Assembly (NCBI GenBank): GCA_036261615.1
Contig: DATAKK010000063.1
Coordinates: forward strand, 8,918-72,917
DNA length: 64,000 nt
Direction of reading: 5' to 3'
DNA from: JAJYQH01 sp036261615
GTDB lineage: Bacteria; Actinomycetota; Actinomycetes; Propionibacteriales; Propionibacteriaceae
Part shown: piece after piece, positions 57,872-64,000 of the stretch
Layout of the letters: every line of letters starts with the position of its first letter
Position numbering within the stretch: the stretch's first letter is position 1
The notes under the pieces: model-generated
What the model was told of the DNA's origin: nothing
The model's input: the letters and a program-made list of their open reading frames with translations, nothing else
The model's database searches: none
Made by a program: the position numbers and the translations under genes

Positions 57872-58126
57872 TCAGCCCAGCAGTGGGTTGGCGAACAGCA
57901 GCACGAGCGAGATCACCAGGCAGAAGATGGCGGTCGACTCGACCATCGCCAGCGCGACGAACTGGTTGCGGGTGATCGAACCTGCCTCGTCGGGCTGGCG
58001 GGCGAGCGCATCCATCCCGGCGGCCCCGATGCGGCTCTCGCCCATGGCGGCGCCGAAGGCCCCGATGGCGATGGTGAGTCCCGCGACGGCGATCGATCCG
58101 AGCGCGAGGACGGTGTGGTCGGTCAT
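57872..58126 (-). CDS. atpE: N-ATPase c subunit, probable sodium-binding type
   Basis: An 84-aa two-helix proteolipid of the rotor ring. Helix 1 ends GAAMGESRIG with Glu30, and helix 2 has FVALAMVESTAIFCLV with Glu63, Ser64 and Thr65. A glutamate in both helices and the EST triad match the sodium-binding pattern described for N-ATPases. The tyrosine that helps fix the sodium site in Ilyobacter-type rings is Phe68 here. Its ATG overlaps the atpB stop by 4 bases. Ion specificity (sodium rather than protons) is inferred from these residues. Confidence 0.93.
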   Translation of the reverse strand: MTDHTVLALGSIAVAGLTIAIGAFGAAMGESRIGAAGMDALARQPDEAGSITRNQFVALAMVESTAIFCLVISLVLLFANPLLG

Positions 58127-58854
58127 GACGGCGCCTCCTGGGGCCGGGGACTGGGGGAACCGCGGCGGCCCGGGCTCCCGGTGACGCCGGACTCGATCTG
58201 GGTGGCGGCGCCGATGTAGACGCTCGCGAGGATCGTGAAGATGTAGGCCTGCAGGCAGCCGATGAGCAGGTCGAGCGCCATGAGCGGCACCGGCACGAGC
58301 ACACCGACGAGCGCGACGACGACGGCGACGACGAGCTGGCCGCTCATCATGTTGCCGAACAGACGCAGGGCCAGGGCGAGGGTGCGCGACACCTCGCTGA
58401 TGAGGTGCAGCGGCAACAGCACCGGGTTGGGGCGGAAGTAGGTGGCGAGATAGCCGCGGACGCCGCGCGCCCTCACCCCGGCGATCGGGACGGCGAGGAA
58501 CACGAGCACGGCGAGGGCGGACGTCGCGGCCAGGGTCGCGGTCGGGGTGGGGATCACCGGGAGCTGCCCGACGAGGGCGGCGCCGACGACGAAGAGGAAC
58601 AGGGTGCCGGAGAACGCCTCGAGCCCGGGCACCTCCGCGCCCGCCGAGTCGCGGACGAGGTCGCTGACGAACCGGTAGGTGATCCGGCCGGCCGAGGCGA
58701 GCCGGCTGCCGGGCCGGCGGCGCACGGCCGAGGCGGTGGCCAGCGCGTAGGCCACGACGAGCAGGCTGGCGAGGACGCTGGCCACCATCGTCATCGTGAT
58801 CGGAAAGCCCCCGAGGCGTCCGAGCACCTCGTCGTCGAAGATCCGCAGCCTCAT
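58123..58854 (-). CDS. atpB: N-ATPase a subunit
   Basis: A 243-aa membrane stator subunit that forms the ion half-channels. The essential arginine is R164 in SRTLALALRLFGNMMSGQLV. The early GFPITMTMVASVLASLLVVAYALA and the late LIGCLQAYIFTILASVYIGAA are typical. The C-terminal tail beyond about residue 225 is Pro/Arg/Ser-rich. It overlaps atpR by 4 bases upstream and atpE by 4 downstream. Confidence 0.93.
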   Translation of the reverse strand: MRLRIFDDEVLGRLGGFPITMTMVASVLASLLVVAYALATASAVRRRPGSRLASAGRITYRFVSDLVRDSAGAEVPGLEAFSGTLFLFVVGAALVGQLPVIPTPTATLAATSALAVLVFLAVPIAGVRARGVRGYLATYFRPNPVLLPLHLISEVSRTLALALRLFGNMMSGQLVVAVVVALVGVLVPVPLMALDLLIGCLQAYIFTILASVYIGAATQIESGVTGSPGRRGSPSPRPQEAPS

Positions 58855-59078
58855 GCCAGCCTCCGCCAGGTCACGACGGCCGCCGCGAGAAAGCCGGCGC
58901 CCCACCCGGCCACGGTGGCGAGCAGCCACCCCGCGAGGGCGGATGCGAGGAAGACCGCACCGACGCCGAAGAACCGGGCCGGCCACGACCAGGCACGCGG
59001 GCGGCGTCCCTGGCGCCCCAGCCAGGCGGCGTGGGCGATGCCGGTCGCGAGGCCGACGAGCGCGAACAGCCAGCCCAT
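58851..59078 (-). CDS. atpR: N-ATPase subunit AtpR
   Basis: A 75-aa protein with two or three hydrophobic helices (MGWLFALVGLATGIAHAAWL, then FFGVGAVFLASALAGWLLATVAG). Its position between atpQ and atpB is the reserved place of AtpR, an N-ATPase-specific subunit with no counterpart in ordinary F-ATPases. Sequence similarity alone would be weak; the call rests on position, length and hydrophobicity. Its ATG shares one base with the atpQ stop (TGATG). Confidence 0.8.
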   Translation of the reverse strand: MGWLFALVGLATGIAHAAWLGRQGRRPRAWSWPARFFGVGAVFLASALAGWLLATVAGWGAGFLAAAVVTWRRLA

Positions 59079-59356
59079 CAGCCCCGCCCCCTCACCGAGC
59101 GGAACGCGATGTAGCTGCCCAGGCTCACGCCGAGCAGCAGCAGGATGAGGGTCGCGGCGATCCGCAGGTGCCAGACCCCGTCGAGCCAGCGTCCCAGCAG
59201 ACCGCCGCCCACCCCGAGCAGCACGATCGGCCAGCCCACGCTGCCGATGAGCGCGATGGACGCCGCCAGCCCCGCGGGTCGCCGCCGGGCCAGGCGGGCC
59301 AGGTCGCGCCCGGTCTGGTCGCGGGCGTCGTGGCGGCGTAGCGACTCGTCAGCCAT
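59078..59356 (-). CDS. atpQ: N-ATPase subunit AtpQ (AtpI-like)
   Basis: A 92-aa AtpI-like protein with two hydrophobic helices (about residues 33-52, IALIGSVGWPIVLLGVGGGL, and 66-83, AATLILLLLGVSLGSYIA). A basic, hydrophilic N-terminus with many arginines precedes them. AtpI-type proteins help assemble the c-ring and bind magnesium in some species. The G-x-GWP-I-x(4)-G-GxLLGRWLD pattern is family-like. It overlaps atpC by 8 bases. Confidence 0.82.
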   Translation of the reverse strand: MADESLRRHDARDQTGRDLARLARRRPAGLAASIALIGSVGWPIVLLGVGGGLLGRWLDGVWHLRIAATLILLLLGVSLGSYIAFRSVRGRG

Positions 59357-59753
59357 CGCGCCGCCCCCTGTGGCCCGGATCCAGCTCCTGGACGATCCGC
59401 TGCTCGAGCAGCGCCATCCGCCGGCGGGTGACCAGTTCGCTGTCGGGCGCGGCGAGGGCGACGTCGAGGGCGCGGAGCACCTCCTCGCCGGTGGCGCCGG
59501 TGACGGCGAACGGGGTGGCGAGCAGGGCGGTGTCGCGGTCGGCGCGCAGCAGCCCCCCGGCGGTCGCGGCGAACCGCCGGTCGGTGCCGGCGTCCAGGAT
59601 GACCAGGCCCGACTCGACGACGGTGACGAACGGTTCCTGCCGGGGACGCAGGCCGAGCTGACCCGTGCGGGTCGGCACGCGGGCGGCGTCCACGTCACCG
59701 TCGACGACGGCGGCGTGCGGGGTGCGGATGACGAGGCGGAGCCGTTCAGCCAT
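59349..59753 (-). CDS. atpC: N-ATPase epsilon subunit
   Basis: A 134-aa epsilon subunit of the F1 central stalk. The beta-barrel N-domain runs LVIRTPHAAVVDGDVDAARVPTRTGQLGLRPRQEPFV, followed by DRRFAATAGGLLRADRDTALL. A short helical end, DSELVTRRRMALLEQRIVQEL, completes it. The match to ordinary epsilon is modest, as usual for N-ATPases. Its ATG overlaps the atpD stop by 8 bases, placing it second in the operon, whereas ordinary atp operons end with atpC. Confidence 0.87.
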   Translation of the reverse strand: MAERLRLVIRTPHAAVVDGDVDAARVPTRTGQLGLRPRQEPFVTVVESGLVILDAGTDRRFAATAGGLLRADRDTALLATPFAVTGATGEEVLRALDVALAAPDSELVTRRRMALLEQRIVQELDPGHRGRRDG

Positions 59754-61194
59754 GACCGACCTCCGGGAGCGGCCCGACCATGAACAGCGCGTCGTCGGGC
59801 ACGTCGTCGCAGCGCCCGGCGAGGATCGCCTCGACGCCCTCGACGGTCGCCGCGACGGGCACCCGGACGCCGGGAACCCCGGTGAACGCCTCGGCGACGA
59901 AGAACGGCTGGGTGAGGAAGTTGCGCAACCGCCGGGCCCGCGCGACGAGCGTGCGGTCGTCGGCGGCGAGCTCGTCGACGCCGAGCATCGAGATGATGTC
60001 GCGCAGTTCCTCGTAGCGGCCGAGCACCCGGCGCGCCTCCTGTGCGACGTCGTAGTGCCGGACGCCGACCACCGCCGGGTCGAGCGCCTTCGACGACGAC
60101 CGCAGCGCGTCCACGGCGGGGTAGAGGCCCTCGGCCGCCACCTCCCGGGACAGCACGAGGGCCGAGTCGACGTGCCAGAACGCCTCGGTGACCGCCGGAT
60201 CGCCGTAGTCGTCGGCCGGCACGTACACCGCCTGCACCGCGACCATGCCGCCCCGGTCGGTGGCAGTGATCCGTTCCTCGAGGGCGGCGAGGTCGGCGGC
60301 CAGGGTGGGCTGGTAGCCGACGCGGGACGACAGGCGTCCGAGCAGGCCGCTCACCTCCATGCCGGCCTGGACGTGCCGGTAGAGGTTGTCGATGACGAGC
60401 ATGACGTCGCGGCCGAGATCGTCCCGGTAGTACTCGGCGATCGACAAGGCGGCCTCGCCGACGAGGAAGCGGGCTCCCGGCGTCTCGTTCATCTGGCCGA
60501 AGACCAGCGTGGAGCGGTCGAGGACGCTCATCCGGCGCATCTCGTCGAGCAGTTCGAGCCCCTCGCGGGACCGTTCGCCGATGCCGGCGAAGACCGCGAC
60601 GCCGCGGAACCGGGTGACGGCGTTGTGGATGAACTCGGTGAGCACGACGGTCTTGCCGACTCCGGCGCCCCCGAACACGGCAGCCCGGCCGCCGCGCAGG
60701 AACGGGCAGAACAGGTCGATCACCTTGATGCCGGTCTCGTACACGTCGGTCCAGCCGCGTCGCCGGGCCACGGGCGGCGGGGGCCGGTGCACCGGACGCC
60801 GGATGGTCCCGGTGATCGGCCCGGCGGCGTCGATCGGCGCCCCGCGGAGGTCGACGACCCGTCCCAGCAGGGGCTCGCCCACGGCGACCGACAGCGGGCC
60901 GCCGACCCGGTGCACCTCGGTGCCGCAGCGCAGCCCGCGGGTGTCGTCGAGCGCGATCGCCTGCACCCGGCCGGGCGCCAGGTGGGCCTGGACGACGAGG
61001 GTCACGCGGCGCCCGTCGGGCACCCGGCAGCCGAGCTCCTCGCCGAGCTCGGGGCTGGTGGCGTCGACCCCCACCTCGACGACGGTGCCGCGCACGGCGA
61101 CCACCCGGCCGATGGCCGTGCCGGTGGTCGGTGCGCCCGGGTCGCTGATCGCAGTGGTGGGGATCACGGCCGATCCCACCGGATCTGCACCCAT
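59746..61194 (-). CDS. atpD: N-ATPase beta subunit
   Basis: A 482-aa catalytic F1 beta subunit and first gene of the operon. The P-loop is VFGGAGVGKTVVLTEFI. The catalytic glutamate and arginine lie in VAVFAGIGERSREGLEL, QMNETPGARFLV replaces the usual NEPPGAR, and VMLVIDNLYRHVQAGMEVSGLLGR contains the Walker B aspartate. The tail has LRNFLTQPFFVAEAFTGVPG. The frame continues to 61281, but I chose ATG 61194: it lies 6 bases behind a TACCCT -10 box, and the extension would translate the upstream hairpin. Confidence 0.94.
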   Translation of the reverse strand: MGADPVGSAVIPTTAISDPGAPTTGTAIGRVVAVRGTVVEVGVDATSPELGEELGCRVPDGRRVTLVVQAHLAPGRVQAIALDDTRGLRCGTEVHRVGGPLSVAVGEPLLGRVVDLRGAPIDAAGPITGTIRRPVHRPPPPVARRRGWTDVYETGIKVIDLFCPFLRGGRAAVFGGAGVGKTVVLTEFIHNAVTRFRGVAVFAGIGERSREGLELLDEMRRMSVLDRSTLVFGQMNETPGARFLVGEAALSIAEYYRDDLGRDVMLVIDNLYRHVQAGMEVSGLLGRLSSRVGYQPTLAADLAALEERITATDRGGMVAVQAVYVPADDYGDPAVTEAFWHVDSALVLSREVAAEGLYPAVDALRSSSKALDPAVVGVRHYDVAQEARRVLGRYEELRDIISMLGVDELAADDRTLVARARRLRNFLTQPFFVAEAFTGVPGVRVPVAATVEGVEAILAGRCDDVPDDALFMVGPLPEVGHG

Positions 61195-61200
61195 ACCGTC

Positions 61201-61206
61201 AGGGTA
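61201..61206 (-). promoter_or_regulatory. TACCCT -10 box of the N-ATPase operon
   Basis: It ends 6 bases before the atpD start, so transcription would begin at or next to the ATG. No TTGACA-like -35 is clear. Confidence 0.5.
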
Positions 61207-61249
61207 ATGAGCCTTGTCGGCGTCCGCTCTCGAATCGGCTCCGTGCTTT

Positions 61250-61289
61250 GTTCGACGTTCGCCACCGTAGTCGGTGGTCAACGTCGAAC
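61250..61289. terminator. Hairpin between the methyltransferase gene and the N-ATPase promoter
   Basis: GTTCGACGTT (61250-61259) pairs with AACGTCGAAC (61280-61289), and CCACCG pairs with CGGTGG inside. It lies 33 bases beyond the methyltransferase stop and separates that unit from the N-ATPase operon. It could instead be an operator. Confidence 0.6.
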
Positions 61290-61321
61290 TGATCGCGCGC
61301 AGCCCGCTTCGCTCAGCCTTG

Positions 61322-62092
61322 TCAGCTCCTTTGTAGGACGTGCAGGATCGTCACGTAGTGCTCGCGCACGACGGGACCGACCTCGGCGGCGGCGGCCCGG
61401 GCTGCGTCCACCTCGTCGGGACGCCAGTCGCTGAAGGTCTCGAAGAGCCGGCGGACCTGGCCCGGGTCGAGGTCGACCTGCCAGGGCCACTGCCAGCTCC
61501 CGCGGTGGCGGAAGAGTCCGCCCGCGGTCAGCTGGGGCACGGTCGGTGGTGGGTCGAGGACGTTCTCGTCGCGGATCCCCTCCTCGCGGCGGGCGACGAT
61601 GTCCAGCACCCTGCGCCGGAACTCGGTCTGCACCCGGGGGTCGCCGAACACGGTGCGCCAGACCGCCAGCAGCCCCCGCTCGCGCAGGGCGGCGTGCAGC
61701 CGGGGCAGTGCGACGCCGAGGTCGACCCAGTGCATCGAGGTGGCGGCGACGACGGCGTCGAAGGCGGCGTCCGGGAGGGCCACGTCCTCCAAACGCCCCT
61801 CGAGCACCCGGACGCCGGGATGGGCGAGACCCAGCCGCTGCCGCAGCTGCGGGCCGGGCTCGACCGCAACGACCTGACAGCCGCGGGCGAGCAGTTCCCC
61901 CGTGGCCTCGCCGCTGCCCGCCCCGACCTCCAGCACGCCCAAGCCCTCGCCGATCACGCCCTCACTGAGGAGCCGGTCGAACAGCGCCGCCGGATACGGT
62001 GGCCGGGCGGCGTGGTAGGACGCCGCCAGCCGCTCGAAGTGCAGGTGCGGCGACGCCTCGGGATCGTCACTCCACGGTGGGCTCGGGCTCAA
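61322..62092 (-). CDS. Class I SAM-dependent methyltransferase
   Basis: A 256-aa methyltransferase with a Rossmann-like SAM-binding domain. It has motif I VLEVGAGSGEATGELLARG, motif II region VAVEPGPQLRQRL, then VRVLEGRLEDVALPDAAFDAVVAATSMHWVDL and a later LRERGLLAVWRTVFGD. The acceptor substrate cannot be told; the YHAARPPYP start is typical of a small actinobacterial group annotated only as methyltransferases. Its ATG at 62092 lies inside the end of the aldo/keto reductase gene (26-base overlap), so the two are cotranscribed. Confidence 0.9.
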   Translation of the reverse strand: MSPSPPWSDDPEASPHLHFERLAASYHAARPPYPAALFDRLLSEGVIGEGLGVLEVGAGSGEATGELLARGCQVVAVEPGPQLRQRLGLAHPGVRVLEGRLEDVALPDAAFDAVVAATSMHWVDLGVALPRLHAALRERGLLAVWRTVFGDPRVQTEFRRRVLDIVARREEGIRDENVLDPPPTVPQLTAGGLFRHRGSWQWPWQVDLDPGQVRRLFETFSDWRPDEVDAARAAAAEVGPVVREHYVTILHVLQRS

Positions 62093-62951
62093 TCCCGGCC
62101 TCGAGTTCGGCGACGTCCGCGTCGCTCAAGTGGATGTCGCCGACGGCGAGGTTCTCCTCGAGGTGCGACAGCCGCGACGTGCCCGGGATGAGCAGGATGT
62201 TCTCCCGGTACCCGAGCAGCCACGCGAGCCCGACCTGCGCCGGGGCGGCCCCGAGGCGCTCGGCGACGTCGCGGACCGCGGCGTTGTCGACGACCTTGGG
62301 GGTGTTGGGGAAGGCGGAGCCGAGCGGGAAGTACGGCACGTAGGCGATGCCGCGCTCGGCGCACAGGTCGAGCACGTCGGCGTCCGAGCGGTCGAGGAGG
62401 CTGAACGCGTTCTGGACGCAGACGATGTCCGCCTGCTCGATGGCCTGCGTCACCTGGTCGAGCGTCGCGGTGGAGATGCCGACCCCGGCGATCTTGCCCT
62501 CGTCGCGCAGGGCGACCATCTCGGCGAGCTGGTCCTCGAGGCGCACCGGCTGCTCGCCCGGCTCGCGCCCTTCGTGCAACCGAAGGTTCACCGCCCCCAG
62601 CCGCTCGACGCCCAGGCTGCGCAGGTTGTCCTCGACGGCCGAGCGCAACTGGTCGGGCCGCTGCCCCGGGAGCCAGCCGCCCTGCTCGTCGCGGAAGGCG
62701 CCGACCTTGGAGACCAGCACGAGGTCGTCGGGGTAGGGGTGCAGCGCTTCTCGGATGAGGTCGTTCGCGACGTCCGGCCCGTAGAACTGCGCGGTGTCGA
62801 TGTGGTTGACGCCCCACTCGACGGCCCGGCGCAGGATCGCGATCGCCTCGTCGTGGTCGCGCGGCGGCCCCATCACGCCGGGGCCGGGGAGCTGCATCGC
62901 TCCGAAACCGATCCGATTGACGCTGAACTGGCCCAGACGGTAGCTATCCAC
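62067..62951 (-). CDS. Aldo/keto reductase
   Basis: A 294-aa NADPH-dependent aldo/keto reductase with a TIM barrel. The catalytic tetrad positions are Asp in NHIDTAQFYG, Tyr in the same motif, and Lys in LVLVSKVGAF, with the cofactor end LIPGTSRLSHLEENLAVGDI. The closest style is the YdbC/AKR group that begins RLGQFSVNRIGFGAMQLPGPG. The physiological substrate is unknown. The start is GTG 62951, 6 bases behind TAGGGT (complement of 62958-62963), again without a ribosome site. Confidence 0.9.
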   Translation of the reverse strand: MDSYRLGQFSVNRIGFGAMQLPGPGVMGPPRDHDEAIAILRRAVEWGVNHIDTAQFYGPDVANDLIREALHPYPDDLVLVSKVGAFRDEQGGWLPGQRPDQLRSAVEDNLRSLGVERLGAVNLRLHEGREPGEQPVRLEDQLAEMVALRDEGKIAGVGISTATLDQVTQAIEQADIVCVQNAFSLLDRSDADVLDLCAERGIAYVPYFPLGSAFPNTPKVVDNAAVRDVAERLGAAPAQVGLAWLLGYRENILLIPGTSRLSHLEENLAVGDIHLSDADVAELEAGIEPEPTVE

Positions 62952-63001
62952 GAACGGACCCTAGCTCGGAGGAAGGAATTGCGGCTCACCCCGCTCGCCG
63001 G

Positions 63002-63433
63002 TCAGCTCGAGACACAGAACTCGTTGCCCTCGGGATCGGCGAGGGTCGTCCACCGGAACGGCCCCTGGTGGGCCTCATACAGCACCGTCGCCCCCGCTGC
63101 GGTGAGGCTCTCGATCACCGCCTGCACGTCGTCTCCCACCCGTAGATCAAGGTGCATTCGGTTCTTCGTCGTCTTGGGCTCGGGCACCGCTTGGAGGTAC
63201 AGGCGCGGCGTCCCGGCCGCCGGGTCAGGGTTGACGACCGCGGCGCCTTCCGCCCAGACGAGGGTCCCCTTGTAGATGCGGGTGTCGGCCTGCGTCGCCT
63301 GTCCCTCGGCGATCATCCGCCGGATGAACTCCTCGTCGCTCGGCTCGACTCGCCAGCCGAGCGCCTGTGCCCACCACTCCGCCTGGGCGTGGGGATCGCG
63401 GCAGTCGAGCGTCACCTGGAACGTGTATGCCAT
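63002..63433 (-). CDS. VOC-family protein
   Basis: A 143-aa VOC-fold protein. It opens YTFQVTLDCRDPHAQAEWWAQALGWRVEPSDEEFI, has NRMHLDLRVGDDVQAVIESLTAAGATVL and ends WTTLADPEGNEFCVSS with the late glutamate. It belongs to the glyoxalase-like domain common in actinobacteria. The ATG at 63433 follows a TAGCAT -10 box (complement of 63439-63444) by 5 bases; the longer frame to 63487 is not supported. It stands alone. The 63434-63593 gap holds nothing else that I recognise. Confidence 0.87.
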   Translation of the reverse strand: MAYTFQVTLDCRDPHAQAEWWAQALGWRVEPSDEEFIRRMIAEGQATQADTRIYKGTLVWAEGAAVVNPDPAAGTPRLYLQAVPEPKTTKNRMHLDLRVGDDVQAVIESLTAAGATVLYEAHQGPFRWTTLADPEGNEFCVSS

Positions 63434-63593
63434 GCCGGATGCTAACAACCGCCGCGGTCGCCGGGGACCCTCGATGGAGTCCCGCACCGCCGAAGTTGCG
63501 GGCCAGACGCCGGGGGGGACGCCGCCAGTGACGCGAACACCGCCGCTCGCCCGCCGATTCGGAGGTTCCCCGACGACGTCACGCCCGACGGGG

Positions 63594-64000
63594 TCATCCG
63601 CCGAAGCGCCAGCCCTCCTCGGAGTTGCGCACGACCCGGTCGGGCGGATCGCTCGACGCGCGGATGAGCGCCGAGTTGGCCTCGTCGACCGTGGCCACCC
63701 AGGACGCCGCCGCCTCCGGGGCCTTCCCGAAGAGCTCGTGCCGGGCCACCAGCCGCCGCACGCGGACCTCGTCGTCGCCGTCGACGAGCCACACGGCGTC
63801 CATCGCGGCGCGCGCCTCCCGCCACACCGGGTCGCCGAGCAGCAGGTAGTTGCCCTCCGAGATCACCAGCCGGGCGCGGGGATCGACGACCATCGCCCCG
63901 GCGATCGGCTGTTCCAGCGTCCGCTCGAACCCCGGCGCGTAGACGGGCCGGCCGGTCTCGGAGTGCAGGCGGCGCAGCAGTGCGGCGTAGCCCGCGGGGT
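63594..64000 (-). CDS. Nucleoside/nucleotide kinase family protein, partial
   Basis: The 3' part of a gene that runs off the right edge (its start lies beyond 64000). The visible 135 or so residues include YAALLRRLHSETGRPVYAPGF, FERTLEQPIAGAMVV, the LVISEGNYLLLGD block and VWLVDGDDEVRVRRLVARHELFGK. All are characteristic of the uridine-kinase and pantothenate-kinase-like P-loop family sometimes annotated as nucleoside/nucleotide or fructose kinases (PRK09270-like). The P-loop itself is outside the window, so the substrate remains open. The last residues before the stop are SEEGWRFGG. Confidence 0.8.
   Translation of the reverse strand, partial: PAGYAALLRRLHSETGRPVYAPGFERTLEQPIAGAMVVDPRARLVISEGNYLLLGDPVWREARAAMDAVWLVDGDDEVRVRRLVARHELFGKAPEAAASWVATVDEANSALIRASSDPPDRVVRNSEEGWRFGG

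Noticed and set aside
53457..61194. Housekeeping F-type ATP synthase operon
   Set aside because: The order, the presence of AtpQ and AtpR, the absence of atpH and the extended atpF differ from the standard atpBEFHAGDC order and fit the N-ATPase.
1..64000. tRNA, rRNA or transposase genes
   Set aside because: I looked for cloverleaf-like T-loop sequences, rRNA signatures and transposase motifs and saw none.

Overview
The window is dense, GC-rich bacterial DNA (about 72% G+C by eye) with short gaps and many 4-base start/stop overlaps. Gene content fits an actinobacterium: an MT0933-like small protein, DUF3516 helicase, DUF4236 protein, NrtR regulator, and many genes starting directly behind a TANNNT -10 box without a Shine-Dalgarno. 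Propionibacteriaceae or a relative is my guess for the family; that is an impression only. I see no rRNA, tRNA, CRISPR array, transposase or prophage.

Layout. 0.2-10.4 kb: citrate synthase, PAP2 phosphatase, a two-gene 5-oxoprolinase (pxpA, fused pxpBC), small proteins, DUF2891 protein, stand-alone TrpB2, acylphosphatase and an L,D-transpeptidase lipoprotein. 10.4-26.2 kb: a two-part hexuronate locus. One part (uxaC, a uxuB-type reductase, a gluconate kinase, and a divergent LarA-type nickel epimerase homologue) has no mannonate dehydratase. It reads as glucuronate -> fructuronate -> mannonate -> gluconate -> 6-phosphogluconate. The other part (second uxaC, eda, kdgK, uxaA, divergent LacI regulator and reductase, with two LacI-type operators between) reads as a galacturonate -> KDG -> KDPG -> pyruvate + glyceraldehyde-3-phosphate route. 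An SDR-TspO fusion and a CPBP protease lie between them.

26-37 kb: secreted HNH nuclease, DUF4236 protein, two tandem small acidic proteins with duplicated promoters, NrtR-type Nudix regulator, acyltransferase, PEBP protein, DUF3516 helicase, and an orphan b6-like cytochrome b with two companion membrane proteins behind a long structured leader. 37-44 kb: an ADP-heptose cluster (gmhB, GT9, GT4, gmhA, hldE, SDR) with a divergent glycosyltransferase. 44-53 kb: aldehyde dehydrogenase, GH3 glycosidase, sirohydrochlorin chelatase, Nramp-related transporter with an MgtE-N/CBS protein, and two alpha/beta hydrolases. 53.5-61.2 kb: a complete N-ATPase operon in the order atpDCQRBEFAG, with a second MgtE-N/CBS protein as its last gene. 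61.3-64 kb: methyltransferase, aldo/keto reductase, VOC protein and a nucleoside-kinase-like gene running off the right edge.

Genome-level signals: the heptamer GGACGCC/GGCGTCC is about ten times commoner than composition predicts in the stretches I counted, and three intergenic spaces carry related palindromic elements whose arms show compensatory changes.
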